Assembly (NCBI RefSeq): GCF_002287235.1
Contig: NZ_LMVP01000224.1
Span: forward strand, 1 to 37,610
DNA from: Methanosarcina spelaei
Lineage (GTDB): Archaea; Halobacteriota; Methanosarcinia; Methanosarcinales; Methanosarcinaceae
Direction of reading: 5' to 3'
DNA: 37,610 nt
Shown: piece by piece, positions 16,286-24,748 of the stretch
Position numbering within the stretch: the stretch's first letter is position 1
How the letters are laid out: each line of letters starts with the position of its first letter
Program-made: the position numbers and the translations under genes
Notes under the pieces: generated by a model
The model's database searches: none
Told to the model about the DNA's origin: nothing
Seen by the model: only the letters and a program-made list of their open reading frames with translations

Positions 16286-18919
16286 ATGACAAATGAAAAA
16301 GTTGGACAGCGTATTAGTGTAGCTAAGGAAAAAAACCTTACAAACCTTAATTTATCTGGGAATCAGCTAACACAAGTGCCACGAGAAATTGGAGAACTTA
16401 AAAACCTTACAATACTTGATTTGTCTGAAAATACCCTGACTACACTGCCACAAGAGATTGGAGAACTTAAAAACCTTACAACACTTGACTTATCTAGGAA
16501 TCAGCTTATGCAGCTGCCATCAGAAATTGGAAAACTTAAAAACCTTACAATTCTTAACTTATATGATAATCAGCTGACTGAACTGCCACGAGAAATTAAA
16601 GAACTTAAAAACCTTAAAGCGCTTACATTGTTTAATAATAAACTAACCCAAATACCTCCAGAGATTGGAGAGCTTAAAAATCTTGAGACACTTTTCCTAT
16701 ATTGCAACCAGCTGACACAGCTTCCATCAGAAATTGGAAAACTTAAAAACCTTTCAATCCTTGCACTAAGTAAGAACAAGCTGACCCAGTTGCCATCAGA
16801 AATTGGAAGGCTTAAGAATCTTGAGACACTTTCCTTATATCGTAATCAGATGACACAGCTTCCACCAGAAATTGGAGAACTTAAAAACCTTAAAACACTT
16901 TACGTAGATGATGATAAGTTAACTTCACCCCCTCCAGAAATTGCTTCAAGAGGGGTGGAAGCTATTGTTACCTATTTTAATCAATCAAAAACTACTGAAA
17001 ATAATGAAGCTAAACTAATATTGGTTGGTAATGGGGAAGTTGGAAAATCTTGTCTCGCTTACAGGTTAATTAATGATAAGTTTTTGGAATATTCTAAAAT
17101 TACTGAAGGGATAAATATATCAAAATGGAAAATTCCTGCTCCAGATTCAGGAAATAGTGAAATCAAGCTAAATATATGGGATTTTGGAGGACAGGAAATC
17201 TATCACGCAACTCACCAGTTTTTCCTGACAAAACGATCGCTCTATTTACTTTTATGGAATGCCCGGAAAACAAAAGATTATGATAATATTTACTACTGGT
17301 TGCACACGATTGAAGCTTTTGGAGAAGACAGCCCTGTAATACTTGTAATGAGCAAAATGAATGAAAGTAATGACGATCTTAACCTGAAAGATTTGAAAAG
17401 CAAATTTCCTCAAATTGTCGATTACCTAAAAATTGATAGTAAAGATGGTAAAGGAATTCCCGTTTTAAAAGAAATAATTAGTGAAACTGCCTGGGATCTA
17501 CCTTTAATGAAGGCTAAGTGGGTAGACTCGTGGTTTAAAGTAAGACAAAAATTGGAAGATCTTGGTGAAAATTGGATTAACTATTACAGATTTTATGATA
17601 TTTGCAAATCCGAAGGTTTAGACGAAAAGAATATAACTATATTAGATGATTATTTGAATTATTTGGGAGTAACTCTTCATTTTAAAGATAGATTAACACT
17701 AAAGAATATTGTAATATTAAAACCTGAATGGGCTACAGGAGCATTTTATAAAATTTTATCTACAAAATCTGTTCTCGATAATGAAGGTGTACTGCCACAA
17801 AGTGAACTGAGCCATATATGGAATACTAAAAAATATCCGTTTTCTGTTCATCCCCAACTTATGGAATTAATGAATAAATTTGAGCTTTCATATGAACTTC
17901 CAAATAAGAGTAACTATCTTATTCCTGAATTATTACCTAAAAATGAGCCCGACAATTTTGAGTGGAATAAGGAAGATGATCTTTGCTTCTATTATTGTTA
18001 TGACTACTTTTTGCCTTCCGGCATAATTACTCGTTTTATTGTGCGCATGCATGAGAATCTCATGATAAAAGAGAATGGAATGCCTCTCTGCTGGAGAGAG
18101 GGAGCAGTATTGAAATTCCAAAACTCTAGTGCTCTTGTAAAGATGAAGCTAGATGAAAGACAAATCGAAATCAGAATAAAAGGTAACAATAAAAGATGGG
18201 TTCTCGGAGCTATTTGTATCCATCTAGATGAAATAAACGCTTCTATAAAAAAGATAAAAGTCAGTAAACAAATTCCTTGCAACTGTTCAAAAAATTGTCT
18301 TGAGAGGTACTCCTACGAAAAATTGTTAAAAGCAGAAATGGAAAACGAAAATACTATCCAATGTCATGAGAGCTATAAGCATGTACCAATTTCAGTACTA
18401 TTAAATGGCTACAAGAGAAAAGAAGAAAGACTTAATGAGTATGAACATGGCGAAACTTTCAGAAACCTGATGCAAAAAATTGTGGTAAGCCCAAACATTG
18501 TGGTGAAGTCAGAAGCTACTCCGATCACAAAAATAGAACAAAAAACAAATTTTGACGTCGACGTTAATGTAAACATCAATATAGATTTAAACATAGATTT
18601 GCCACAGATTCGGACTGAGTTTAATAATTTAAAAGACGAACTTGAAGACTTAGATCCAAAAATTGATAGCGAGATGGAAAAAATTCAGGATAGCTTTGAT
18701 GAAATAAATACTAATTCTGACCAGAAAAAGTTAATTAAACCTCTCAATAAATTGAATCGATTTCTCGTAAAATTGAGTGATCCTGATTCTAACTATAGCA
18801 AGCTAATTACAGGAACCGAAAAAGGTATAGAACTTGCACAAAAGCTTGGCAGAACCTATAACAAATTCGCCCAATGGCTTGCAATGCCTACGGTTCCAGA
18901 TCTGTTTCTTGGAAAATGA
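16286..18919 (+). CDS. Roco protein: LRR-Roc GTPase-COR
   Basis: An 877-residue Roco protein. Residues 17-215 are about eight or nine 23-residue leucine-rich repeats (LxxLxLSxNxLTxLPxEIGELKN). Residues 240-410 are the Ras-like Roc domain: P-loop GNGEVGKS at 248-255, switch II WDFGGQEIYHATH at 298-310, and VMSKMNE at 354-360 in place of NKxD. COR follows to about 640 and dimerises Roc in this family. A CNCSKNC cluster lies at about 670, then KRKEERLNEYEHGETFRNLM, an alternating V/N-I/D strand (DVDVNVNINIDLNIDLP), a coiled coil and a terminal segment GRTYNKFAQWLAMPTVPDLF of a kind I associate with bacterial multidomain signalling proteins. GGAG at 16275-16278 sets the ATG. It converges on a GNAT gene 35 bp away. 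A broken 3' copy lies at 19856. Confidence 0.9.
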   Translation: MTNEKVGQRISVAKEKNLTNLNLSGNQLTQVPREIGELKNLTILDLSENTLTTLPQEIGELKNLTTLDLSRNQLMQLPSEIGKLKNLTILNLYDNQLTELPREIKELKNLKALTLFNNKLTQIPPEIGELKNLETLFLYCNQLTQLPSEIGKLKNLSILALSKNKLTQLPSEIGRLKNLETLSLYRNQMTQLPPEIGELKNLKTLYVDDDKLTSPPPEIASRGVEAIVTYFNQSKTTENNEAKLILVGNGEVGKSCLAYRLINDKFLEYSKITEGINISKWKIPAPDSGNSEIKLNIWDFGGQEIYHATHQFFLTKRSLYLLLWNARKTKDYDNIYYWLHTIEAFGEDSPVILVMSKMNESNDDLNLKDLKSKFPQIVDYLKIDSKDGKGIPVLKEIISETAWDLPLMKAKWVDSWFKVRQKLEDLGENWINYYRFYDICKSEGLDEKNITILDDYLNYLGVTLHFKDRLTLKNIVILKPEWATGAFYKILSTKSVLDNEGVLPQSELSHIWNTKKYPFSVHPQLMELMNKFELSYELPNKSNYLIPELLPKNEPDNFEWNKEDDLCFYYCYDYFLPSGIITRFIVRMHENLMIKENGMPLCWREGAVLKFQNSSALVKMKLDERQIEIRIKGNNKRWVLGAICIHLDEINASIKKIKVSKQIPCNCSKNCLERYSYEKLLKAEMENENTIQCHESYKHVPISVLLNGYKRKEERLNEYEHGETFRNLMQKIVVSPNIVVKSEATPITKIEQKTNFDVDVNVNINIDLNIDLPQIRTEFNNLKDELEDLDPKIDSEMEKIQDSFDEINTNSDQKKLIKPLNKLNRFLVKLSDPDSNYSKLITGTEKGIELAQKLGRTYNKFAQWLAMPTVPDLFLGK

Positions 18920-18954
18920 TTTTAGTTCCGTTTTTACAGGTCGATTAGAATCCT

Positions 18955-19815
18955 TCACCCAAGTTCGATAGTAGTGACCACGTAAACCTTTTCAAGGTTT
19001 ATATCAGGTTCTTCCCGGCTGTACATCCGGATAGTTTTGAACATTACAGTCATTTCATATTTCTTGGCAATCTCCATTGCTTTTTTGTTTGGTTCCGGAA
19101 CATCCATATATATAGCTTCGTCCGGAACAGAGGCCTTGAGAGCCAGAAAGATGTTTTCTGCCGTTATCGCATCATCGGCAAAAAGAGGGCCTATTCTGTA
19201 TCCGTTATGGCATTTCCTTATAACGCCGTATCCTTTCAGCTTTCCGGCTTCAACGGTTGCAAAGGCATAAGAATCAGGTTGTTTAATCCAGTTTTCCAGA
19301 AAGGTAGGTCTTGGAGCCGGAAACATTTCCCTGTCGTACTCCAGCAGGCTCTCAAATGGTACATCTGAGATTTTTACAAGCCTATCCGGAACCTCTCCTC
19401 CACCTCTTCCTTCAAAGCGCAAGTTGCTGTAAAAGGACTTGAACTTCATAAGCTTCTGGTACTTCTTTTCGTTTTCCACTACTGCATCAAGCCCAATATT
19501 TCTGTTTCCCATCCGTTCCAGGAATTTTTCAGTTAATTTAATCCCTACTCCTTTATTCCTGAATTCGGGTTTAACCACATAGACGCCAATAAAACCAAAG
19601 GAATCATCATATGCAACAGCAGAGACACAGCCTATGGGCTCTCCTTCAAATTCTGCAATAAAAAAACCGTCAGGATCGGTTTCATAATAAAGTTTCCCAT
19701 CATGGATGCCAGGGATCCATCCTTGGGCGGCTTCCATTTGGACCACAAATTCGGTTTCATCACGTCTCATTTTCCGGATTTTCAGCCCTTGAATCTCTAT
19801 ATTATTTTTTTCCAT
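18955..19815 (-). CDS. GNAT acetyltransferase, YitH-like two-domain type, copy 1
   Basis: A 286-residue protein with an N-terminal GNAT domain (about residues 10-140; PDGFFIAEFEGEPIGCVSAV, then YVVKPEFRNKGVGIKLTEKF as the acetyl-CoA loop) and a C-terminal Acetyltransf_18-like domain (about 150-286; VPFESLLEYDREMFPAPRP, LKGYGVIRKCHNGYRIGPLF, IYMDVPEPNKKAMEIAKKYE) as in Bacillus YitH. It would acetylate an unknown amine. About 84% of residues match the second copy at 20287, and the differences cluster in the N-terminal half. No Shine-Dalgarno site precedes the ATG; a CATAAATAC box about 25-30 bp upstream suggests a leaderless transcript, as in copy 2. Its stop lies 35 bp from the Roco stop. Confidence 0.85.
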   Translation of the reverse strand: MEKNNIEIQGLKIRKMRRDETEFVVQMEAAQGWIPGIHDGKLYYETDPDGFFIAEFEGEPIGCVSAVAYDDSFGFIGVYVVKPEFRNKGVGIKLTEKFLERMGNRNIGLDAVVENEKKYQKLMKFKSFYSNLRFEGRGGGEVPDRLVKISDVPFESLLEYDREMFPAPRPTFLENWIKQPDSYAFATVEAGKLKGYGVIRKCHNGYRIGPLFADDAITAENIFLALKASVPDEAIYMDVPEPNKKAMEIAKKYEMTVMFKTIRMYSREEPDINLEKVYVVTTIELG

Positions 19816-19855
19816 GTATTACTGTACTTTTATGTTGTATTTATGTTTTATCTGA

Positions 19856-20272
19856 CCTTCCTAATAATTGTCCTGAAAGATACTCATATGAAAAGCTGTT
19901 AAAATCTGAAATGAAAAGAGAAGAAACCATCCAATATCATGAAAGCTACGAGCACATATCAATTTCATTGCCATTAGACGATTATAAGAAGAGAGAAGAA
20001 AAATTTAATGAATATGAGCATGAAGAAACCTTAAGAAAGCTGATGCAAAATATTGTGATAGGCTCAAATTTTGTGGTGAAGTCTGAAGCTAATCCAATCA
20101 CAAAGGTAGAACAAAAACAGAGGTAGAACAAAAACAGATGTTAATGTAAGCGTCAATATAGATTTAAAGATATATTTGCCGCAGATTCAAAACGAATTTA
20201 ATAAGCTGAAAAAAGATTAAGAACTTAAATCCTGAACTTAGAAGTAAATTGGATGAGATTCAGGATAGGATT
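19856..20272 (+). pseudogene. Broken 3' fragment of a second Roco gene
   Basis: The sequence matches the intact Roco gene from about codon 673 to codon 800: LPNNCPERYSYEKLLKSEM against KNCLERYSYEKLLKAEM, then ETIQYHESYEHISISLPLDD and KREEKFNEYEHEETLRKLM. A 17-bp tandem duplication (20104-20137) creates the TAG at 20124-20126; after it the match resumes in another frame as DVNVSVNIDLKIYLPQIQNEF and ends at further stops (TAA near 20220). The LRR, Roc and COR parts and the last 70-80 codons are missing, so it cannot make a functional protein. Confidence 0.85.
20104..20137. repeat. 17-bp tandem duplication breaking the Roco fragment
   Basis: AGGTAGAACAAAAACAG is present twice head to tail; the junction creates the in-frame TAG at 20124-20126. 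The intact Roco gene has the corresponding sequence once. Confidence 0.85.
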
Positions 20273-20286
20273 GACCTTACAAACCT

Positions 20287-21147
20287 TCACCCAAGCTCGA
20301 AAGTCGTGACCCCGTAGACCTTTTCAAGGTTTATGTCAGGCTCTTCTCGACTGTACATCCGAATAGTTTTGAACATCACAGTCATTTCATATTTCTTGGC
20401 AATCTCCATTGCTTTTTTGTTTGGTTCCGGAACATCAAGATATATGGCTTCATCCGGAACAGAGGCCTTGAGAGCCAGAAAGATTTTCTCCGCTGTTATC
20501 GGGTCATCGGCAAAAAGAGGGCCTATTTTGTATCCGTTCTGGCATTTCCTTATAACACCGTATCCTTTCAGCTTACCGGCTTCAACGGCTGCAAAGGCAT
20601 AAGAATCAGGTTGTTTAATCCATTTTTCCAGAAAAACAGGTCTTGGAGCCGGAAACATTTCCCTGTCGTACTCAAGCAGACTTTCAAATGGGACGTCCGA
20701 GATTTTTACAAGTCCATTCGGAACTTCTCCTTCACCTCTTCCTTCAAAACGCAGGTTGCTGTAAAAGGATTTGAACTTCATAAGCTCCTGGTACTTTTTT
20801 TCGTTTTCCAATACCCCATCAAGCCCGATATTCCTGTTTCCCAGATTTTCCAGGGATTTTTCAGTCAATTTCGTCCCAATTCCTTTTTTCCTGAATTCGG
20901 GTTTAACTACATAGAAGCCAAAAAAACCAAAGGAATCGTCATATGCGACAGCAGAGACACAGCCTACCGGCTTTTCGTCAATCTCTGCAATAAAAAAACC
21001 GTCAGGATCGGTATCATAGAAAATTTCCCCGTCATGGATGCCAGGGTTCCATCCTTCGCCGGCTGCCATTTGGATTGCAAATTCGGCTTCATCACGCTTC
21101 ATTTTCCGGATTTTCAGCCTTTTTATCTCTATATGACTTTTTTCCAT
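20287..21147 (-). CDS. GNAT acetyltransferase, YitH-like two-domain type, copy 2
   Basis: The same length (286 residues) and domain plan as the gene at 18955, with the acetyl-CoA loop YVVKPEFRKKGIGTKLTEKS and the same C-terminal Acetyltransf_18-like half. I count about 45 differences between the two, some 35 of them in the first 145 residues, so the C-terminal halves are much closer than the N-terminal halves. The reading frame is fully open, which suggests that both copies are kept under selection. The neighbour on its 3' side is the remains of a Roco gene, matching the order at copy 1. A TATA box at 21170-21177 and the absence of a Shine-Dalgarno site point to a leaderless transcript. Confidence 0.85.
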   Translation of the reverse strand: MEKSHIEIKRLKIRKMKRDEAEFAIQMAAGEGWNPGIHDGEIFYDTDPDGFFIAEIDEKPVGCVSAVAYDDSFGFFGFYVVKPEFRKKGIGTKLTEKSLENLGNRNIGLDGVLENEKKYQELMKFKSFYSNLRFEGRGEGEVPNGLVKISDVPFESLLEYDREMFPAPRPVFLEKWIKQPDSYAFAAVEAGKLKGYGVIRKCQNGYKIGPLFADDPITAEKIFLALKASVPDEAIYLDVPEPNKKAMEIAKKYEMTVMFKTIRMYSREEPDINLEKVYGVTTFELG

Positions 21148-21169
21148 ATATTATTGTACTTTTGTATCG

Positions 21170-21177
21170 TATTTATA
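21170..21177 (-). promoter_or_regulatory. TATA box of GNAT copy 2
   Basis: TATAAATA on the minus strand, centred about 26 bp before the ATG at 21145-21147. GNAT copy 1 has CATAAATA at the same distance. Both genes lack a ribosome binding site, consistent with leaderless transcription. Confidence 0.45.
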
Positions 21178-21197
21178 TTTCATTCACAATTAACACT

Positions 21198-21297
21198 CAA
21201 TATTTATATTTATATTTATATTTACAGTTATAGTTATATTTACATTTATAGTTATATTTACATTTATAGTTATATTTTTATTTATAATTATATTTCA
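21198..21297. repeat. AT-rich 18-bp degenerate tandem repeat
   Basis: Units close to ATTTATAGTTATATTTAC repeat about three times, flanked by shorter TATATT repetitions, in the spacer between GNAT copy 2 and the adenine deaminase gene, which diverge. Any promoter elements of either gene must be read with caution here because TATA-like strings are everywhere. Confidence 0.7.
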
Positions 21298-21404
21298 ATT
21301 AATTAAACATCTTACCTTCGAATTTCTCACTGTTACTTTCTCTGATATTCTTCCACAACTTTTCAGAGATCTGTACCTGCTCAACATCAGCTTATTTGAA
21401 AAAA

Positions 21405-21412
21405 TTTATAAA
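21405..21412 (+). promoter_or_regulatory. TATA box of the adenine deaminase gene
   Basis: TTTATAAA lies about 26 bp before the ATG at 21435, and no Shine-Dalgarno site is present, so the transcript is probably leaderless. Confidence 0.5.
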
Positions 21413-21434
21413 TTTACGGTTGCAATGAATCACT

Positions 21435-23126
21435 ATGCAAACGTACCAGGGAATTATTGTTGATGCCATTTCCAGGCGGAAATTCAAAGGTGAAATTGCC
21501 GTTGAAAACGGGAAGATTATCAGTATTAAAGAGAAGGAGCACGAGAAGGAGCACGAGAATGAACAGTATATCCTTCCAGGGCTTGTAGACGCTCATGTGC
21601 ACATAGAAAGTTCGATGACCGTGCCTTCGGTTTTTGCCCGGATGGTCGTTGCAAGAGGTACGGTTGCAGTTGTTAGTGACCCTCATGAGATTGCAAACGT
21701 CATGGGAGAAGAGGGCATTGATTACATGCTTGAGGATGCCGGAAAAGTGCCTCTGAAGGCCTTTTTCGGAGTGCCGTCCTGTGTGCCGGCTACGCCTTTT
21801 GAATCTTCGGGAGCGGTGCTGGATGCCGACACTGTTGACCGATTGCTGGCAAGAGACGACCTGTACTACCTTTCGGAGATGATGAATTTCCCTGGCGTTG
21901 TTATGGAGTTCCCTGAGGTAATGGAAAAACTTGAATCTGCGAAAAAGTACGGTAAAGTTATAGATGGGCACGCTCCAGGTTTGAGAGGAGCCGATCTCCA
22001 GAAGTACGTGGGTGCAGGAATTTCTACAGATCACGAATCTTTTACTTACGAAGAAGCGGTTGAGAAAATAAAGCTTGGGATGAAAATACTGATTCGGGAG
22101 GGTAGTTCAGCCCGGAATTTCGAGACGCTACATAAGTTAATCGATGAATATCCAGAATCGATCATGCTCTGCACCGATGATTCTCATCCTGATACTCTGA
22201 TATATGAGGGACATATCGATAAGCTTCTAAGGCGCGGACAAGAAAAAGGACTTGACATTTATAACCTCATAAGGGCAGCAGTTATCAATCCTGTTGAACA
22301 CTACGGGCTTAATGTCGGGATGCTGCGTGAGGGAGATCCTGCCGATTTCATTATCATAGACAACCTCAAATCATTCAATGTAATGAAGACCTTCATTGAC
22401 GGAAATTGTGTTTATGATAACGGAAAGGTACTTTTTTCAGTTGAAAAAGCTCCTGTAAAAAACGTATTCAACAGAGGCAAGATTTCTATTGACGATATAA
22501 AGTTGACTCTGCCTGATTCGGAGATTAAAAGGGAACAGATGGAAAAACAAATGGAAAAAAAGATAAAAAAAATCCGAGTAATAGTTGCCCAGGACGGAGA
22601 ACTCGTCACAGGCCAGGAAACGGTGCTTCCGAAAGTAGAAAACGGAAACCTAGTTTCGGACCCAGGAAGGGATATTTTGAAAATGGTTGTCCTGAGCAGA
22701 TATGCCAATGACCCTGCCCAGATCGGTTTCATTAAGAATATAGGCCTGAAAAAAGGGGCTATTGCAAGCAGCATTGCCCATGACAGTCATAATATAATTG
22801 CAGTCGGAGCAACGGACGAAGAAATTGTCGGAGCCGTCAACAGGTTGGTCGAAAACCGGGGAGGAATCGTTGTTGGGACCGCAGAAAACCTTCTTGATCT
22901 CCCACTGGAGGTTTCAGGCCTCATGAGTACTCTGGACGGAAAAGAAGTAGCTGCAAGGTACGAGCAGTTAAATGAAGAAGCCAGGAAACTGGGAACCTCA
23001 CTTATGTCGCCTTTTATGACACTTTCATTTATGTCGCTTCTAGTAATTCCTGAACTTAAATTGGGAGATAAAGGCCTGTTCGATGTGACAAAATTCGAAT
23101 TTGTCGAGCTTTTTGCAGATGAATAA
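21435..23126 (+). CDS. ade: Adenine deaminase
   Basis: A 563-residue metal-dependent hydrolase that would convert adenine to hypoxanthine and ammonia in purine salvage. Visible family motifs: LPGLVDAHVHIESSM (metal-binding HxH, about residues 47-61), VARGTVAVVSDPHEIANVMG, GHAPGLRG, GISTDHESFT, and CTDDSHPDTL with a metal-ligand aspartate. The C-terminal part has IGFIKNIGLKKGAIASSIAHDSHNIIAVGAT (in two parts) as in bacterial Ade proteins, and the length is normal. A short EKEHEKEHENE insertion near residue 35 comes from a 12-bp duplication. A hairpin terminator follows the stop. Confidence 0.95.
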   Translation: MQTYQGIIVDAISRRKFKGEIAVENGKIISIKEKEHEKEHENEQYILPGLVDAHVHIESSMTVPSVFARMVVARGTVAVVSDPHEIANVMGEEGIDYMLEDAGKVPLKAFFGVPSCVPATPFESSGAVLDADTVDRLLARDDLYYLSEMMNFPGVVMEFPEVMEKLESAKKYGKVIDGHAPGLRGADLQKYVGAGISTDHESFTYEEAVEKIKLGMKILIREGSSARNFETLHKLIDEYPESIMLCTDDSHPDTLIYEGHIDKLLRRGQEKGLDIYNLIRAAVINPVEHYGLNVGMLREGDPADFIIIDNLKSFNVMKTFIDGNCVYDNGKVLFSVEKAPVKNVFNRGKISIDDIKLTLPDSEIKREQMEKQMEKKIKKIRVIVAQDGELVTGQETVLPKVENGNLVSDPGRDILKMVVLSRYANDPAQIGFIKNIGLKKGAIASSIAHDSHNIIAVGATDEEIVGAVNRLVENRGGIVVGTAENLLDLPLEVSGLMSTLDGKEVAARYEQLNEEARKLGTSLMSPFMTLSFMSLLVIPELKLGDKGLFDVTKFEFVELFADE

Positions 23127-23141
23127 GCCGAAAAATTCCTG

Positions 23142-23158
23142 GCAGAGAATTTCTCTGC
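23142..23158 (+). terminator. Hairpin after adenine deaminase
   Basis: GCAGAG-AATTT-CTCTGC, a 6-bp stem followed directly by TTTCTC, 16 bp after the stop codon. It looks like a factor-independent terminator. Confidence 0.6.
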
Positions 23159-23368
23159 TTTCTCATCTGTTCATTTAATCCTTTAGTTATTTATCTACTC
23201 ATTTGGCCATTTTAACTATTTGTTCGATCTCTCATATTAGTCGGTCTTTTTCTACAATTTTTAAAATATTGGCTTTTGAAATGTCATTTAAAATTACACT
23301 GATTTTTTATTAACTGTTTGCTTATGTTAATAAATGATAAGGTGCGATAATAATTGGGGTGAATTAAA

Positions 23369-23539
23369 GTGTATAAAAGCATGAAAATAGTGGGTTTTGT
23401 CTTAGCAACTATGGGGCTTGCTTATGCTGTAAAACAAATGATTCATAAAAAGGAATGTCGTTCTGGTTGGCATAAAATAAAAGTGGAAGCTGAAAAAAGA
23501 ACTGGTTCAAGGTATGGTTCTAATCCGGTAAAATACTAA
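23369..23539 (+). CDS. Small membrane protein, 56 residues
   Basis: The open frame starts at a GTG with GGGGTGA six bases upstream (23356-23362), a strong Shine-Dalgarno site. The protein has one hydrophobic segment (MKIVGFVLATMGLAYAV, about residues 5-21) followed by a basic, soluble tail (KQMIHKKECRSGWHKIKVEA, then a short end RYGSNPVKY). It is probably a single-pass membrane protein with the tail in the cytoplasm. I do not recognise a family. It stands alone between ade and a hexamer repeat. Confidence 0.65.
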   Translation: MYKSMKIVGFVLATMGLAYAVKQMIHKKECRSGWHKIKVEAEKRTGSRYGSNPVKY

Positions 23540-23552
23540 ATAGAAATAATAG

Positions 23553-23622
23553 ATTTACTTTTACTTTTACTTTTACTTTTACTTTTACTTTTACTTTTAC
23601 TTTTACTTCTACTTTTACTTTT
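23553..23622. repeat. Hexanucleotide repeat
   Basis: TTTTAC is repeated about eleven times with a single base change near the end (TTCTAC). It lies between the converging small membrane protein gene and the DUF2121 gene; the T-runs may also aid termination. Confidence 0.9.
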
Positions 23623-23747
23623 TTAAATCTATAAATCAGGCACTTTTAGACTTAAATCTCATAGAATAATATTAAAATTACCTGAGTTACTAAGTTATAG
23701 AATAACAAAAGTGAAAAACTTAGAAAACTGATTGCCTTTTCTATTTT

Positions 23748-24329
23748 TCAGCTATTTCTGTCCTTTTCTACAATTTTTAAAACATCAACATTCGAGGCAG
23801 TCTGAATCAAAAAGAACTGCTTGCTCACAGAAGCAGTTTTCCTGGCTGCGGTTTCTATACAGAGGATAAGAATTTTTACAGCGTCCTGAAAAGTACTTTT
23901 CTTTGTCCAGTTGTCTTTGAAGCATTTATTGGCTACCTGCTTTGTGAAATCGTTTCCGAGGACGATCAGGTTGCTTCCCTTTGCGTGCGAGGTTAAGGTT
24001 ATCTCGGAATTCCTGAGCTCGGCAATTGCGTAATTCCCAGCTGAGGCATAGAGTCTTCTTTTTTTGGTGACCCCGCCTTCAATTGAAGAGACTTCTCCTA
24101 TCAAAACACCATCTCTTTCCGAAATCTTGCTTTTGCAGTCCGTAACAGTTATGCCGATCCCGAATTCACGTGCTTTATTTGCGAGCTCGTCGTCCGTAAC
24201 TATTGTCCCGTTATAAAGCTCTTTTTCAAGCTTATCTCTGTTTTGCTTCTCTCCTTCGAATGTGATTTCCCGCAGGTCTCCGGTCATTACTGCACCGTTT
24301 TTTCCTATAAAAGCTATAACAAGGGTCAT
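23748..24329 (-). CDS. DUF2121 protein (COG4079), proteasome-like Ntn fold
   Basis: A 193-residue protein of a family found in methanogens. The start MTLVIAFIGKNGAVMTGDLREITFEG (in two parts) resembles the first strands of a proteasome-type Ntn hydrolase, where a residue after the initiating methionine (here Thr2) would be the nucleophile. KKRRLYASAGNYAIAELRNSE and GSNLIVLGNDFTKQVANKCF follow, as in the family. The catalytic role has not been shown as far as I know. The ATG has GGAGC about 9 bp upstream. It lies alone between two repeat-bearing spacers. Confidence 0.8.
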   Translation of the reverse strand: MTLVIAFIGKNGAVMTGDLREITFEGEKQNRDKLEKELYNGTIVTDDELANKAREFGIGITVTDCKSKISERDGVLIGEVSSIEGGVTKKRRLYASAGNYAIAELRNSEITLTSHAKGSNLIVLGNDFTKQVANKCFKDNWTKKSTFQDAVKILILCIETAARKTASVSKQFFLIQTASNVDVLKIVEKDRNS

Positions 24330-24414
24330 TTTAATCTGCTCCAGAACCTGTAATAAAAAATCTTATGCCTTTTAAGGGATCTTCTGTCTTATAAGACATT
24401 TGTGTTTTTGATCA

Positions 24415-24490
24415 CTTCAGATGTTTCTTGTCTACATATTCCGGAATATCTTCAGATGTTTCTTGTCTACATATTCCGAAATATCTTCAG
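24415..24490. repeat. 35-bp tandem duplication
   Basis: Two copies (24415-24449 and 24450-24484), differing at one position (CCGGAA against CCGAAA), followed by the first six bases of a third. Each begins CTTCAGATGTTTCTTGTC. Confidence 0.95.
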
Positions 24491-24599
24491 AAAAAATAAT
24501 AGATAAAAGGAAGTTTGATTTTAACCTAGGTCTGAGGTCTCTTTTAGATAAAGTTTAAATATTAGTATATGTTATATGGATCTAGCATATGTTATCTAA

Positions 24600-24618
24600 A
24601 TCTAACTAAATGTTAGAT
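24600..24618. promoter_or_regulatory. 19-bp palindrome, candidate operator
   Basis: ATCTAAC-TAAAT-GTTAGAT is a perfect 7-bp inverted repeat about 130 bp upstream of the membrane protein/XRE regulator pair. XRE-type dimers bind such sites, so it is a candidate for autoregulation; half-sites (TTAGATA) recur at 24543 and near 24591. This is an inference from position and symmetry only. Confidence 0.4.
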
Positions 24619-24748
24619 AAATACAATTAAATGTTATGAATATCTAATATTATGTTGTAAATAAGGAACAATACCTTGGTATTGTCAAATAAAATCGATT
24701 TCACTGGTTACTCATGTTAATAAACTGAGATTATACAAAGGGACAGCT

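Larger units (their letters stand above)
24330..24748. other. Spacer with 35-bp duplication and palindromes
   Basis: No gene is visible. A 35-bp tandem duplication (24415-24490) and a 19-bp palindrome (24600-24618) are listed separately. The stretch 24540-24660 is very AT-rich with repeated ATGTTAT strings. Confidence 0.6.

Noticed and set aside
20611..21306. A 231-codon open frame on the plus strand
   Set aside because: It is antisense to GNAT copy 2, runs into the AT repeat (a YIYIYSYSYI tail) and has no ribosome site.
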